64,000 nt of DNA from Lenzites betulinus (GCA_022264855.1 JABYQU010000011.1:496001-560000), one strand, 5' to 3'; counted from the first letter of the stretch, positions 35,387 to 46,775 are shown. Notes: a model not told the origin generated them from the sequence alone. Made by a program: numbers and translations.

Positions 35387-37032
35387 TCAAAACGCCCGCT
35401 TGTACCTCCCCCGCCAGATCCGCCACGGCAACTTCCAGTCCTGCAACTGCAACGACGGGTGGAATGCGTCAAAATTGACCGCCTCAAGGCGTCCGAGGTA
35501 GTCGCGTGTCGGGATCTGTAACGTCAGGCGGCAACTTTGTCAGTCAGCACTCGGCCCGCACGACGCGTGAAACTCCTCCAGGCGCTGTGAACGACGCACC
35601 CCGTACAGGAAAACTGGCATGGCCGTTGCCGGCACTTGCCCGCCATCGCCGCCCGATTCCTTGAGCATCTCCCGCGCGGTAAGCAAGTTGTCGTTCGCGA
35701 CCGTCGCGAACTCGAACACGGCGTCCGCAATGCCCTCCGCGTCCCCGCCCATGCGGAACACGTCTTCTTGACGCACGCCGTGACGCGCAGTGACCTCGGC
35801 GGGAATTACCATCCTGCCTTTGGACGCGTGGTAGGGGAGTGCGCGCAAGAGTACTTGAATGTTCTGCGCAATCCCCAGATGTGACGCGGCGTGGGAGAAC
35901 GTGGACGATGACGAGAGGTTGAGTAACGAGAGCAGGAGATAAAGGAACGTGGATGATGTCGACTCGGCATGCGCCGTTAACGACTCGAGCGTAAGGTGTG
36001 TCGGAGCATGTAATTCTGCATCCTGTGCGCGCACATTGTATCAGTTTAACGCGCCGGCGGACGACGGAGCACAAACCCTAGCATCAATGATCCTGCGCAA
36101 ATGATACGCCGGGACGTTAGCGTTCTTCGACGCTTCGTGTAGCGCAAGTGCAATCGGGTGTCGCGGCGGTCTACCCTGGGGTGCACCGCGGTCAGAACAT
36201 GTCAACCGCGACGGGCGGAGCTGGAACGTACATCAGCGATGTTCTTCACGGCGTCGCGCCAGAACTGCATCCGCATTTTACCAATCATGGAATTGGACAC
36301 AGTGTCCTGCACGGATGCGAGTTCTACCTACACCCAAAGGCAACATTAATAATCCGTCAATTCAGTGAGAAATGATTACAATACGACTACCCTGCACGTC
36401 GGGTTCGCCGCCGCAGGTATTCATACCGCAGCTACACGACGCCGCCCGACGCCGTGACCATGTGTACAGTTACCATGCACTGTATAGAACTTACCGTCTC
36501 CAGATGCTATAAAGCGTGACAAACCTTCGTATATGCTACGATACATTGTCGTAAGCCGCCTTTCTGAGCTGGAAAAGGCCAGGAAAGCCTCTTACAGCTA
36601 AGAAAAGCTACCCTATCGCGCCTTTGGAGACTAATTTTACAGGCAAGAAAGTGCGGAATGAAATGGGCCGCGCATACAATCACCACCGACGCAAGGGCCA
36701 GAGAAAGAACAATATTCACCCATCCGAAGTACCGACGCGAGTCGCGACACGTCGCAAAGGTTTCGCATGTCCGCAAGTACTGAAAACGGACTCACATAGA
36801 AAGCACGGAGAGCGAAGAAAGCCCCTTGGATTCGCCGAGGAAATGAAGCACCGATCAAGTAGCTCTCGTAGTCCCGTTTCCGCACCATATTCAGACAATA
36901 TGCTGCAGGATCAGCCACGCCAGGTTCGGTATGCTCCACATGTGTCGCCAGTGATCGATGATGGACGCGTTTCAAGGAGCTTGTGAATGGCCGCTGTGTC
37001 CTCAGGAGTGTCATGGAGGACTGTCGTAACAT
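35387..37032 (-). CDS. NDUFAF6-like mitochondrial complex I assembly factor (squalene/phytoene synthase family)
   Basis: Exon 1 (37032-36796) starts with a basic, Ser/Thr-rich, acid-poor leader that looks like a mitochondrial presequence (MTLLRTQRPFTSSLKRVHH within it). It then reads AAYCLNMVRKRDYESYLIGA and GAFFALRAFY. After a 468-nt intron come VELASVQDTVSNSMIGKMRM-QFWRDAVKNIAD, then GRPPRHPIALALHEASKNAN, DAELHAPTHLTLESL, GIAQNIQVLLRALPYHASKG and RHGVRQEDVF. The last exon, IPTRDYLGRLEAVNFDAFHP to RGRYKRAF, is joined from a donor inside FLYG. The order and motifs match NDUFAF6 (C8orf38), a prenyltransferase-like protein without the usual DxxxD catalytic motifs, needed for complex I biogenesis. 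A second possible start is at 37014. It is divergent from an SDHAF1-like gene. Confidence 0.88.
36328..36795 (-). other. Unusually long intron (468 nt) in the NDUFAF6-like gene
   Basis: The donor is GTGAGT and the acceptor GTGTAG, fixed on both sides by continuous protein homology (RAFY joined to VELASV). Other introns in the window are mostly 45-75 nt. No inserted gene or clear element end is visible inside. Confidence 0.75.
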
Positions 37033-37392
37033 GTCGGCGAGCGGAGAAATGAACACCAAAGGCTGCCGATCCAAAATTGTCCAAGCACAGAGCGGTGGCG
37101 TCAAATGACAGAAAGACTTCGAGTTTCAGCAAGCAGGGGAAAGACGGACGAGCTGGAGAAGGGGAGAGCACGAAGAAAGCCTCGCGGCCGACTGGTAAAG
37201 CGTGACGACGCGCCGCGTCACATGCGTTTTCTGCGTGACGTGTCGCGAGTCTCCCAAGTCCGAAACAGCCGGAGCACACCGCCGAAGGCTGCTGCACCAA
37301 CCACGACCGTCCTGTTTCTCGTACCTCCATAATTCGTCCACCCTTCAGCCTCCGCTAGTCTCGCACGGAGCTCCTCAAGGTTCAGCTCACGT
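37033..37392. promoter_or_regulatory. Shared divergent promoter region (NDUFAF6-like / SDHAF1-like)
   Basis: 360 bp separate two start codons facing away from each other, so both promoters must lie in or overlap this interval. No clear TATA box was identified. Confidence 0.55.
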
Positions 37393-37772
37393 ATGACCAA
37401 ACTCTCTGGCTTGCAGAGAGATGTCCTCGCCCTGTACCGCAGGTCCGTGTCCGCTACCCAAGTATCCGTCCGTGCCCACGGCTGAGATCTGCGTCCAGGG
37501 CTCTGCGGATGGTGAGCATGAAGCCGCCTCCATCTCAACCGAAATTCCGTCTCTTTGTCCGCTACTCCTTCAAGACGCAGGGCGGCGCGGTCTCGCCCCG
37601 GAACATCTCTGCCATCGAGCATCTCCTGCGGCGAGGCAAGCGGCAGATCGAGATGTACGAGGACCCTAACGTCCGAGATTGCTGGGTTAGCAGCGAGATG
37701 ACGGAGTGGGCGGGCAGAAATCCAAGCAGGAGAGATACCGCTGTACGTCCCGGGACGAGAACACCGACATGA
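37393..37772 (+). CDS. SDHAF1-like LYR-motif protein, succinate dehydrogenase assembly factor
   Basis: Two exons (37393-37442, 37499-37772) encode 107 residues. The N-terminus TKLSGLQRDVLALYRRALRM holds the LYR tripeptide across the splice junction. It continues with PKFRLFVRYSFKTQGGAVSP and ISAIEHLLRRGKRQIEMYED ending PNVRDC, the conserved SDHAF1 core. SDHAF1 helps deliver iron-sulphur clusters to the SdhB subunit of complex II in the mitochondrial matrix, using the LYR motif to contact the HSC20 co-chaperone. The 30-odd residues after the core are not conserved. The gene is easily missed because its first exon is 50 nt. Its head-to-head neighbour is a complex I assembly factor. Confidence 0.88.
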
Positions 37773-38029
37773 TGGTCTTCCGTCTATCCTATGACTTCGT
37801 GCGTCACTATCCTTCTACCAGGATCGTTTCGTCACATACGATGTTTCTGGGGTCAAGTTGACGACCGGGACACAAGAGGTAATCGGTTAACAGGAGTCGG
37901 GAGATATCGGACTCCCAGCTCGAGGTTTCATAACCACCTGCTCAAACGATGCAGACGGAGCATACGACGCATGCCTGCAATTACCACAGCTCTAAGCATA
38001 TAACCTCCGCATACTCAACCAACCGAACT

Positions 38030-39042
38030 TCACGCCGAGGTACTGGCAGGAACAGTCTCGAACAGACTCTCCGCTGCTACGTCCGCCGCACTGCGCTCCC
38101 GCCTCTGTTCCTTCTCCACCTTCTGCGCCGCGAGTGCAGCCTGCGCCTCAGCGGCCGCGCGCTCGCTATCCTCCTGCTTGAGCACCTCGTCCCGTTGCTC
38201 GTTGAAGATCTTGAGCGCGCCCTCGTATGCGAGACGGCGTTCGTTGATCACGTACTTGATGCGGGCCATGGTTTTGCGGCACTGCGAAGGATCAGTACGG
38301 TGGCATTGTCGACGAGTATTTAGAGAAGAATAGGTTGTCGAAGGGTTCGGTTTGAAATACCCGGGGTAGATAGAGGGGAATGACAGGGATTTGATGAGGG
38401 AAGGAGGAGGGGATCGTCGCATAATAATTCCACGAAAGGCTGTAGAAACTCACCCTGAACGCCTTCGACCACAACGCCAAAGCCTGCTCATTCGCACCCA
38501 ACCGCCGCGCCTCCGCCTGCTGTGTCGCGAGGAGGTTCCGCTCCCTCAGGACGACATACCACAGCGTGTGGAGGTCCTTGAAGCTCTTCCGCCTCAGCTC
38601 TGGGGCAGTCCACGCCCGTCCTAATGCCATGCTTGCTCATCAGCCTTCTCCAATCCAACGCCCACGGGAAAGTGGAAGCCCGCAGCACATAGAATACAAG
38701 ATGCTTTGTGCTGGGCTCCTTATGAAATGGAGGAAACGTACCGCTGTTAGTTGTTAAAACGTTCAATGGCTCGACCGTCTCGTATGACACCTGCCCGTTC
38801 TTTTCATCCCTCCTAAAGAACGCGTACAACCCGTGATTGGGGTTGACCTCGATCCCAAGATGTGGGCGAATAGGGCCATCCGCACGGCCGCGCCCGTTCG
38901 TGGCGGTTGAGGTGGCAGCAGAAGCTGTAGAAGGCAAGCTTGAGGCAGAAGGGGCGGGTACGTGTGTCGCTAGAGTGCGCCGTGCGACCGAGGGGAGAGA
39001 GAACAGAGAGCGTGCGGCGCGCGAGGAAGCAGGTGAGAGCAT
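38030..39042 (-). CDS. Mitochondrial large-subunit ribosomal protein uL29m (MRPL4/MRP-L47)
   Basis: From ATG 39042 the protein opens with a Ser/Ala/Arg-rich presequence ([20 protein letters not shown]). The MRP-L47 core follows: [11 protein letters not shown], then after an intron a segment ending [20 protein letters not shown] and [20 protein letters not shown] further exon reads [20 protein letters not shown]. The Ala/Glu-rich C-terminus ends at TGA 38030-38032. uL29m sits near the peptide exit of the mitochondrial large ribosomal subunit. The ordering [17 protein letters not shown] ... ERNLLATQ is diagnostic. It is one of three mitochondrial genes within 3.7 kb. Confidence 0.9.
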
Positions 39043-39726
39043 TTTGAGGGTACTCGTCCAACGAAGTACGGGACCAGGGTTGTGAAGACGGACGATGGAC
39101 AAACTGAGTCCAGTACTAGGCAGTCCAAGTGTCTTCAAGCGCCTAGCGCAACCTTGTCCAGCAACGAGCGTTTATTTGTATAAGGTTGAAGGCGCCAAAC
39201 TAAATAATATTAGGTACTATTATATACTCATGCTGTTAACGACGTCATAGACTCGCATGTTATAATTATTGCTCTGTTCACGATAGTGCTGCCGCAAGGT
39301 AAAGGAGCCTTGAATCAATGCATACCTTGCCTTGAGCTGCCGCCATGCCGGTCACCTTGAGGTCACTTCAAGGTTGATCAAAAGACCACAAGGTACCTCA
39401 AAAAAAAGGGGGACCTCAAGGTGCGACCGTCCGAGAGTGTTGCGCAGCGCTCGCGTGAGATGCGCGTGAGACTCACATGGATCTCGCGTGGACTGACGTC
39501 ACGTTATCTCAACGCGAACGCGAACGCGCTCTCCAAGTCGCGAACTTCACGACGTTTCTTGCTCGCCACTTCGCCCCAACAGCTTCGCTACTAGTCAGTA
39601 TTGTTTTTACAACCGGGTCAGCGTCGGGGAGAATAGTAAGTCGCCGCGAACATAATCCACCACACAGCTAGCCACCACTTCACGACTTCTACTACACTTC
39701 CGTCTGCCCATCTCTGTGTACCTTCA
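39043..39726. other. Divergent intergenic region between uL29m and Spo71-like genes
   Basis: Left part AT-rich; the middle holds a cluster of inverted and direct CAAGGT motifs annotated separately. No coding sequence. Confidence 0.55.
39295..39422. repeat. Cluster of CAAGGT/ACCTTG motifs
   Basis: CAAGGT occurs at 39295, 39369, 39389 and 39417, and its complement ACCTTG at 39324 and 39354. ACCTTGA (39354-39360) and TCAAGGT (39368-39374) form an inverted pair with a 7-nt spacer. Six copies of a 6-mer in 128 bp is far above chance. It could be a regulatory array or a decayed inverted-repeat element. Confidence 0.6.
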
Positions 39727-42700
39727 ATGAGCTCTCCGAGAGCTGTTCCTCCGCCAATAACTCTAGCCGCATCTGAGGACATCGTCGCACAAGATGATAT
39801 CCACAAGCACCGGCGCAGATTCATCGGCCCCATGCCAGCCGCCGTCCTCGCACCGGTGGACCGCAAACGACAGAAGCGCAAGGTCCCGCTCTTTCGCAGC
39901 AGAGAAGAGTCCAGCGAGAGCAGCGACAGCGACGACTCCAGCAGTCTGTCCGATGTCATCCACAAGCACGCCCTGCAGTTCTTCCTCAAGCACGGCGGCA
40001 AGCGCGAGAACTGGGGCGAGAACCAGGCCAAAAGCGTGCGCGCGGAGATGCGTAGGCGGTGGCGGGAGAGCGACTGGGGCCGCGCTCGGAAACAGCGTCG
40101 GGAGACCGGAGCAGCACCGAAGTGGGTCGGCACCTCGTTCGACGTCGGCGTATTCCTCGGCGTGGATGTGTTGGATGACGCTCTCACCCCGGTCGTTGGG
40201 TCCCGGTCTTCCCACATTCCTATCCCGAATGGCTCCACCGCGCCGGAGACTAGTGCAGCTGCGACCAGTCCTGCAGGTGCCGAGACGTTCGTTACGGCGA
40301 AGTCGCATCTCAGCACCTCCGCCGATGTACCTCAACGCCAGTCGGCAATGCGTCAAAATAGCTCTCGCGACCAGGACTCCGTCATGCCGCCAAGCATAAG
40401 CTCGTACACCGCGCTCCTCGCAACATCAGGCTCTCGCCATGCCCAATCTATTGCTTCCAGATTGACCGGTCCGCTAGACAAACGGGACAACGCTCGTGCA
40501 ATACCACCACCATCGTCTGCGGAGGGCAACGGTCATGCTCCCACACCCTTGCCGTACGCATTGGGTGCACAGGACAAGGGCAAAGGAAGGGACGTTCACG
40601 TCCATTACGAAGAACCACCTGTGCCCCCGGCAGAGGTCCTTGCTCGTAGAGGGACTGCTGTACTGGAGGAAACTAGTGCGGGCGCAGCGGCGCAGGCTAC
40701 TGCGGAGAACCAAGTGAAGTGGGGAGATGTCATCATGAGGGGTGAGTTCCTCGATGTTCGTTTGTGGAGGCACGCGCTTATAACCATGTGAGCCAGACCG
40801 CATGCTTGTCAGGGTATCGTACACCGAGGATACGGTGCCCGTAACCTTTGACGAATCGCGGAATAGGACTACAAGACATCTGGAGAACGAAGGCTGGATG
40901 GAGTACATTGTCGCATGGCGGAAAGACAGACTGGAACTATACACAGACCATGTACGTCAATTCTACCGGAGACGAGTGGGTGTGGTCCGACTAATGTCTT
41001 GTTTTAGCATACACCCGGAAAAGACTGGTTTACAGGACACAAACGGCTCGCGTATATTATACCTCTTGGGACAACGACCACACGACTATCGTTATATTCT
41101 TTTGTAGACCTTACATTCTGCTTAGCGTGCTCTCCTACGCGACTTCGGGTCGATGGGAAGCGTCGGCGACACCTCTTTGGCGCAATGCGAGGCACTAATA
41201 TATTCGTTTTCAAGATCAAGTGCCGTTCGAGGGCGGTCGACTGGGTGTGGCAACTTTGGTGCGCACCGATATCACAGTAATATATCCGCTACTCACTCAC
41301 GAGTTGTACAAAGGCGTCATCTCGGTGGTCAACTCCCGCCGCACATTGAGATCCGCAGTCCGACGCTGGACACCAGGATCAAGATCGACGTGCCCGAGTT
41401 CGACAACGCCAACCTCGACGCTGCATACACCGTCTTCTCGCGCGAGAACATCATCCGCCTCTGCGAAAAGTACCTCCGCACCGTGCCCGAGTTCCGCGCG
41501 CTCATGGAGCGCTCGCACGCCGAGGGCGCGACGTTCGAGCTTGCCTGGCGCGCCGACACGGACCTCGACTGGATCTGCCGCACGTCCGACGACCGCGCCG
41601 CGCCGCGCAAGTGGGCCGTCCTGTGCGGGCTCGCGCTCGCGCAGGGCGGGCGCCCCGCGCACCTCGAGTTCCGGCGCAAGCGGCACCTCCCCACGCGCCT
41701 GCGCATGCGCGACGGGACGCGGCTCGACGAGCCGCCCGCGGCGGAGGGCTTCCTCGACCGCATCCGCCCGAACTCGCAGATGAAGCAGTCGGTGTACCTC
41801 GCGACGCACGATGGGTACCTCTTCGCGATGAGCCCCGCGCATGCGCATGTGCCCCCGCCGCCCGGGGCGCCGGAGCTTGCGCAGGCTGTCGGTACGGGCG
41901 GTGCCGAGTCGGCGCGCGGGGACACGCAGCGAAAGGCGGAGGTGCGGCGCGGGCAGCTGCAGATATTGGAGGCGAGTGGGGTGTCGGACCTACGGAGCAT
42001 CGTTGTGGTCCGCCGCGCGTTCCAACTCGTCGCACCGCACATGGAGTATGTTGATTTGGGCAAGAATGATGGGGACTGGGAGGACACAGAGGCGTTCTGG
42101 ACGCAGGTGGAGCGGAGTGATAGCGACGACGAGGACGCGGGTGGAGACGAGGGCTTTGCGCGTACGCGGGACAAGGGGCGGTTGCGGATGCGCCGCTCGT
42201 TCGAGCTCGTGTTGACGTCGGGGCGGGTGCTCAGATTTGAGGTATGTTCTCACGTGTGCCTGCCGGACATCAGGAGCTCACGCAGATCTAGGCATACTCG
42301 TGCGCAACTGCGCTGGAATGGATCGTCCGCCTCCGCCCGCTCATCTCATACTGGAAGAAGCGACACCAGTATGATGCGCGGCTCGAGATGGACATCGCGC
42401 ACGTCAGCACCGGCAGGCCGCGCATTACACCGCAACGCGTGAAGGCTCATGAGCAGCCTGATGGCCATGGGCAGGAGTCCGATGTGGTCCTTGAAAGCCC
42501 GCACGACCGCGACGCGTCGCTTCCCGACCTGGATGTCTTCTACAACTGGTGTGTGCTCGACGGCTGCCGGCCTATTATGAAGTGCGGCAGGCTGTATGGT
42601 CGCAAAGGGTGGTGGGGTCAGTACCGGTGAGTTGACTACCTTCCACTACGCCTACATGAGGTCCAATGCTGACATGCTCCTTCCAAGACACATCCAGCTC

Positions 42701-43156
42701 ATCCTCATATCTGGGCACCTCGTGCAGTACCAGATAACGGGGCATGCATCCCTGCACCACAAGCGGGACAAGGTCATCCCCTTGCTCGACGCGTACCTCT
42801 GTTCCGGCTACTTTGCGGCGCAATATCTCCCTGAGGGGCAGTACGACGCGAACGCGCCACCCGTCGCGCGGCGGTACCAAGATGGGCTCGAGACGGACGA
42901 TGGCGAGGAGGACACGCTCTTCGTGCTGTGGTACCGCATTCCGAAAGGCGCAGCTCCGGGCGTGCAGCGAAATAATGCGGGGGCGGACGTCCCGCCGCTG
43001 AAGGCGAAACGGAAGGTGGCGGTTTTCCGCACACGGAGCAAGCTCGAGCGGGACGCATGGGTGTGGGCCATCAATACGGAAATTGAGAAAGTCGTTCGGG
43101 CGTCGAGGGTGCGGGAGGAGGCGGTGAGAAATGCGGGGGAGCTGCTGAAAAGCTAA
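39727..43156 (+). CDS. Spo71-like PH-domain protein (sporulation/meiosis-related)
   Basis: Exon 1 (39727-40741) encodes a Ser-rich N-terminus with IHKHALQFFLKHGGKRENWG, the Spo7_2_N-like region. After splicing come DRMLVRVSYTEDTVPV, ENEGWMEYIVAWRKDRLELY and a PH-like block: GKDWFTGHKRLAYIIPLG, RLSLYSFVDLTFCLACSP, GTNIFVFKIKCRSRAVDWVW. An intron at about 41255-41311 joins to LGGQLPPHIEIRSPTLDTRI. A second half reads AYSCATALEWIVRLRPLISY and NWCVLDGCRPIMKCGRLYGR, and ends with a further PH domain (HIQLILISGHLVQYQITGHA ... FRTRSKLERDAWVWAINTE). The architecture matches yeast Spo71 and fission-yeast mug56, which shape the prospore membrane. In a mushroom the role (basidiospore formation?) is inferred. 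Confidence 0.85.
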
Positions 43157-43338
43157 CGGCGTGGATGCGTTTCAAGCTGCCGCGGACTGCTTATTTGATT
43201 CGGACTATACCCACACTCGTTTGCTGCCCATGTCATACCCCATTTAGCATGCTACTAAGTTCTCTATAATGTATGTGTATATCGACAGCAATGGAACGAC
43301 GGATCCCAAACGGGGTTCGCTAATGCGATATGCCACGC

Positions 43339-43969
43339 TCATTGCTGCTTGGGTCGTTTTGCTACATAATACGGATTAGGCGGCAGTGTATGATTATCTT
43401 GGTAGATGACTTACCTCCGTACTTGCTACGAGCTGTGACTCTTCCCACTACCCCGCTAAAGTCCAATGTTCCCCGTACTACCTTGTACCTGTAAAACGTC
43501 ATACATTAGAGCGACCGCTACCGAACTGGCCAAAGTTGTCTTACCGAACACCAGGCAGATCCTGCGTACGGCCACCACGGATGAGAACGACACTGTGGTC
43601 CTGCAAATTGTGTCCCTCTCCGGGGATGTATGCCTGGACGGTCTTGCCGGTCGTAAGCTTGACCTTTGCGATCTTACGCTTCGCAGAGTTCGGCTTCTTG
43701 GGCTTTCCGATGAATATCTGGCTGACGACGCCCTTCTTTTGCGTGTTTCCCTCGAGTAGTGGGGATTTGCGAGCCTTGATCTTCTTGGGGGCCTTTCGCC
43801 GTGTTGCCTGGTTCAAAGTGGCAGATGCGGGAAGGGATGGGTGGAAGGCGCGAGAGAGTGGTAGCGCAGGCCGAGCAAGACTAGGCGACAGGGTGCGCCT
43901 CAGAAAAGATGAAGATGATGTTGACCATGGCCTTGCCAGCTGGGCGGAGAGGCGGAAGGCGGAGAACAT
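43339..43969 (-). CDS. Mitochondrial small-subunit ribosomal protein uS12m
   Basis: Three exons (43969-43545, 43488-43415, 43361-43339) give 173 residues. A long Ser/Arg-rich, acid-free presequence ([20 protein letters not shown]) precedes the S12 core: [60 protein letters not shown] and [20 protein letters not shown]. The last coding exon is 23 nt and supplies the usual S12 end, SKYGAKRPKQQ. Reading through its donor instead would give an atypical tail. S12 lines the decoding centre and the PNSAKRK loop contacts the A site. The start codon is 222 bp from that of NSE2 on the other strand. Confidence 0.92.
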
Positions 43970-44191
43970 GGCACCAGCTGTACCCGCACAACGGTGAACA
44001 CTGAAGTCAGTGAGCTGAGCCCAAGTCCAGCGCAAGTCTGTCGGCGCTTGTGCAGCGGCGCGGTGGACCCTGCCCTAAACAGGTCACGCCCGCGTCGAGT
44101 CGCGACAATAATCTTGACGCGTCGGACTCCTTCTCCTTTGTACCGTCCGTCGCGCCCCGCACTTACGTTTTTGTCTGCCGACGTCGTGATA
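43970..44191. promoter_or_regulatory. Compact divergent promoter (uS12m / NSE2)
   Basis: 222 bp between the opposed start codons of two confidently identified genes, so transcription of both must start here. Confidence 0.6.
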
Positions 44192-45495
44192 ATGCCTGTT
44201 GCAAGCTCTTCCCGCACATCAAGAAGACAGCGGAGAGCGCCCTCTTCCGATATTGAGGAAGACGGACCCAGCCAAGCCCCCCCTCCACAGGAAGACATAG
44301 AAATGGACGAGGACGAGGAACCGCGTCGTGCGAAGAAAGAGAAGAAGAAAGAGAAAAAGCGCAAACAACAGGACTCCGACGGGGAAGACGTTCCCGAAGA
44401 GGAAGTGGAGGACGTCCCCATTCCAGAGCTCGGAGACCAGCCACTCGACAGGAGCCAGGCGCCGAAGGTGCACGGCATGTCTTCAGACTGGGGCCTCTTG
44501 CGCGACAAGGTGCATTCGGTCGGCTATGGGTTCATTCGGGAAGTCGCGTCCTCCGTGGCCGAGTTTACGGAAGGCGAGAAGGGCGAGAAAGTCAGTGGTG
44601 CTTGTGACTTGGACCTACGCGCCGTAGCGGGTGGCTTGACGGAGCGTTGCAGGCACTGTCGCAAGTCGATGCGCTCATGCGAGAGCTTCTGGACACCGAA
44701 TTCGAGCTCACTGCACATGAGAAAGTGCTGGAGGACGTCCACCAGAAGCTGGTCAAGAACGAGAAGATTGTGAGCTACAGCGTGAGTGCGAAGGACGCGA
44801 GGAGGCTGAAATTAGTGTGCAGGAGGGAATCACAGACGTATACCAGAAAGGTGTAGAGGAAATGCTAGAGGCGTACAAACATAACACCGCTCGGCAGAAG
44901 TATGCCAAGAGCGATCAGTACCAGAAGTTTCACCAAGCCATCTATGTCAGTTTCTTTAGTACACTCATCATTAGTATTGCATACTGAACGACACATCTTA
45001 TACAGGAAGTTCAGCATCCGGATGCAGCCATGCCACCATTGACAGATCTCATTGCAAAGGGCAAGTGGCACAAATAATTGGGTTTTCCTTACGATAGATG
45101 CTTAACTATATTACAGAGAATGGGGATGATAGCGACGACGACGATGACGTCCAAATCGGTGGTGTCACTCAAGATTATAAATGCCCCCTCACGCTGACCA
45201 TCCTCGTCGAGCCGTTAACCTCGTGCGTTTATGTTGTGTCTCAGTTGCTCTACGGGTTCTTATTCCGCGCCGATACAGGAAACTTTGTGGACACTCATAT
45301 TCTGCTGCCGCCATCAAGGAGTACCTCAACAACTCGCGGAATATACAGAGAGAATGTCCGGCGACTGGCTGCAAAAAGCAAATCTCCTTGGGGATCATGG
45401 AAAGCAACAAGGACCTTGCGAAGCGTGCGAAAGAGGCTGAACGGCGCGAACGCGCAAGAGAAGAAGACAGCGGCGATGAGGAGGTCATCGAGTGA
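44192..45495 (+). CDS. NSE2: NSE2/MMS21-type E3 SUMO ligase (SMC5/6 complex subunit)
   Basis: Six exons (44192-44590, 44653-44769, 44823-44945, 45006-45060, 45117-45222, 45279-45495) encode 338 residues. The first 90 are acidic and lysine-rich (EEPRRAKKEKKKEKKRKQQ). A helical middle contains ALSQVDALMRELLDTEFELT and GVEEMLEAYKHNTARQKY, consistent with the coiled-coil arm that docks on Smc5. The C-terminus holds the SP-RING: YKCPLTLTILVEPLTS, then KLCGHSYSAAAIKEYL and ECPATGCKKQISL, with the Zn-binding Cys/His set. It ends in an acidic tail. Nse2 sumoylates SMC5/6, cohesin and repair proteins during homologous recombination. The fourth intron (45061-45116) starts with GC (GCAAGT) instead of GT; the frame and the LIAKENGDDSD junction require it. 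Confidence 0.92.
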
Positions 45496-46775
45496 GGGAC
45501 CTCGTCATCGAGATATCGTATGCCGTATACTCTCTTACCGTGGGTCATTTATGTTGTTATGTGCCTTCGTTGTACTATACTCTTCCGTGGCTTTATACCG
45601 CTGAAATGTCAGCTGCTACATATACACTCCCATGCCCAGTTAATCGATCACCACTAATAACGTATACACAGGCATACACCTTGTTCTTAGGTCACGACGT
45701 CGACCAACATGGCAATCTTTGTTTACTCCAAAGCCCTCGCCCGAGAACGTAACAGGTTCTTGACGTGGATAGGTCTTCGTAGACTGAAACCCTCCTGTGA
45801 AGAAAGGGGGAGCGTGCGACCCTTGAGTATTACGTCTGCCCTCGTCCGCCCCACATCGGACCGAAGTTCACAGGAAAAATCGACACTGTTTGCGACGCCT
45901 GACCCTGCTCATAAGGCCAGTTTTGTGGATAGTATCTTACCTCGAGCGTGAGCCAGCGCGGTCGAAACTGAAGAGTTTTAGCCACATCGAAATTTCCAAT
46001 TCCCGCCAAATTCCTCGACCAGTATTTCGAGCTCAGACGTTTCCAGGGGGGTCACACGCACTCCCCCTCATTAACGGAGGTTCTACCAGCAGCTTCCCTG
46101 AGTAAGGCACGATTGTCTTCTACTCACGAAGGTGAGCCTGGTTTACGAGCCTGGTTCAAACGTACATTGGCGAGACTCACCGGCGCCGATCAGCGAAACT
46201 CGGGGGCAGCGCTGGGTGACTATCACCTGGCTCAATATGCACCTTACACGCGGGCATTCGACCATTGGGGATAGCCTACAATGCGTCCTGAAGTTGAGAC
46301 AAAAGGTAGACTTTCGGCCGACCTATCGTGTTTTGAGGGAGTAGTAAATGAATTTCATCCAGTGCTCACCTCTTGTTTCGGTTTTTAATGGGTTTTGCTC
46401 CGAGTCGGTCGGCCATGAGCCACTGCCTGCCACTGCCTGCTGTGTTAGGGTACAGGGCTGCACCCTGACAGGGAGGACAAGCGTCGAGTGACAGCCCTGC
46501 TTTCTTCCAATGTCTCTCCGCAAGACGCCCTACATAGTGATTGCTATCACAGGAAGGGGCTTGCATCCGGGCCTGAAGGCCTTCACAGCACTAGTACCAT
46601 GTTGGTGAAGATGGTCCCCCGCTAAATGTCAAATGTGCGTACGCAAGAGCCTTGCGGGACAGATATAAAAGTCCAGGTAGGTGACATGCTTGGAGACACC
46701 AGCCAGCTCCTCCCAGTCGCAACACAGGACACCACCGCGATTCGACACCACCTCTTACACTCTCTTTGTTCACCG
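45496..46775. other. Intergenic; right end is the promoter of the second secreted peptide gene
   Basis: No gene recognised in the first 1 kb. From about 46530 the sequence is related to the upstream region of the small peptide gene at 25250, with blocks CCCTACAT, TCACAGGAA, CTTCACAGCA, GTACCATG.TGGTGAA and GCGTACG in the same order. Confidence 0.55.
46664..46671 (+). promoter_or_regulatory. TATA box of secreted peptide gene copy 2
   Basis: TATAAAAG lies 105-112 bp before the ATG at 46776, inside the conserved block AGAGCCTTGCGGGACAGA followed by the TATA. It is matched upstream of copy 1. Confidence 0.7.

Noticed and set aside
36507..36776. 89-residue frame with a hydrophobic stretch inside the long NDUFAF6 intron
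   Set aside because: It lies on the same strand as the host intron with no start context or homology; it is probably intron sequence.
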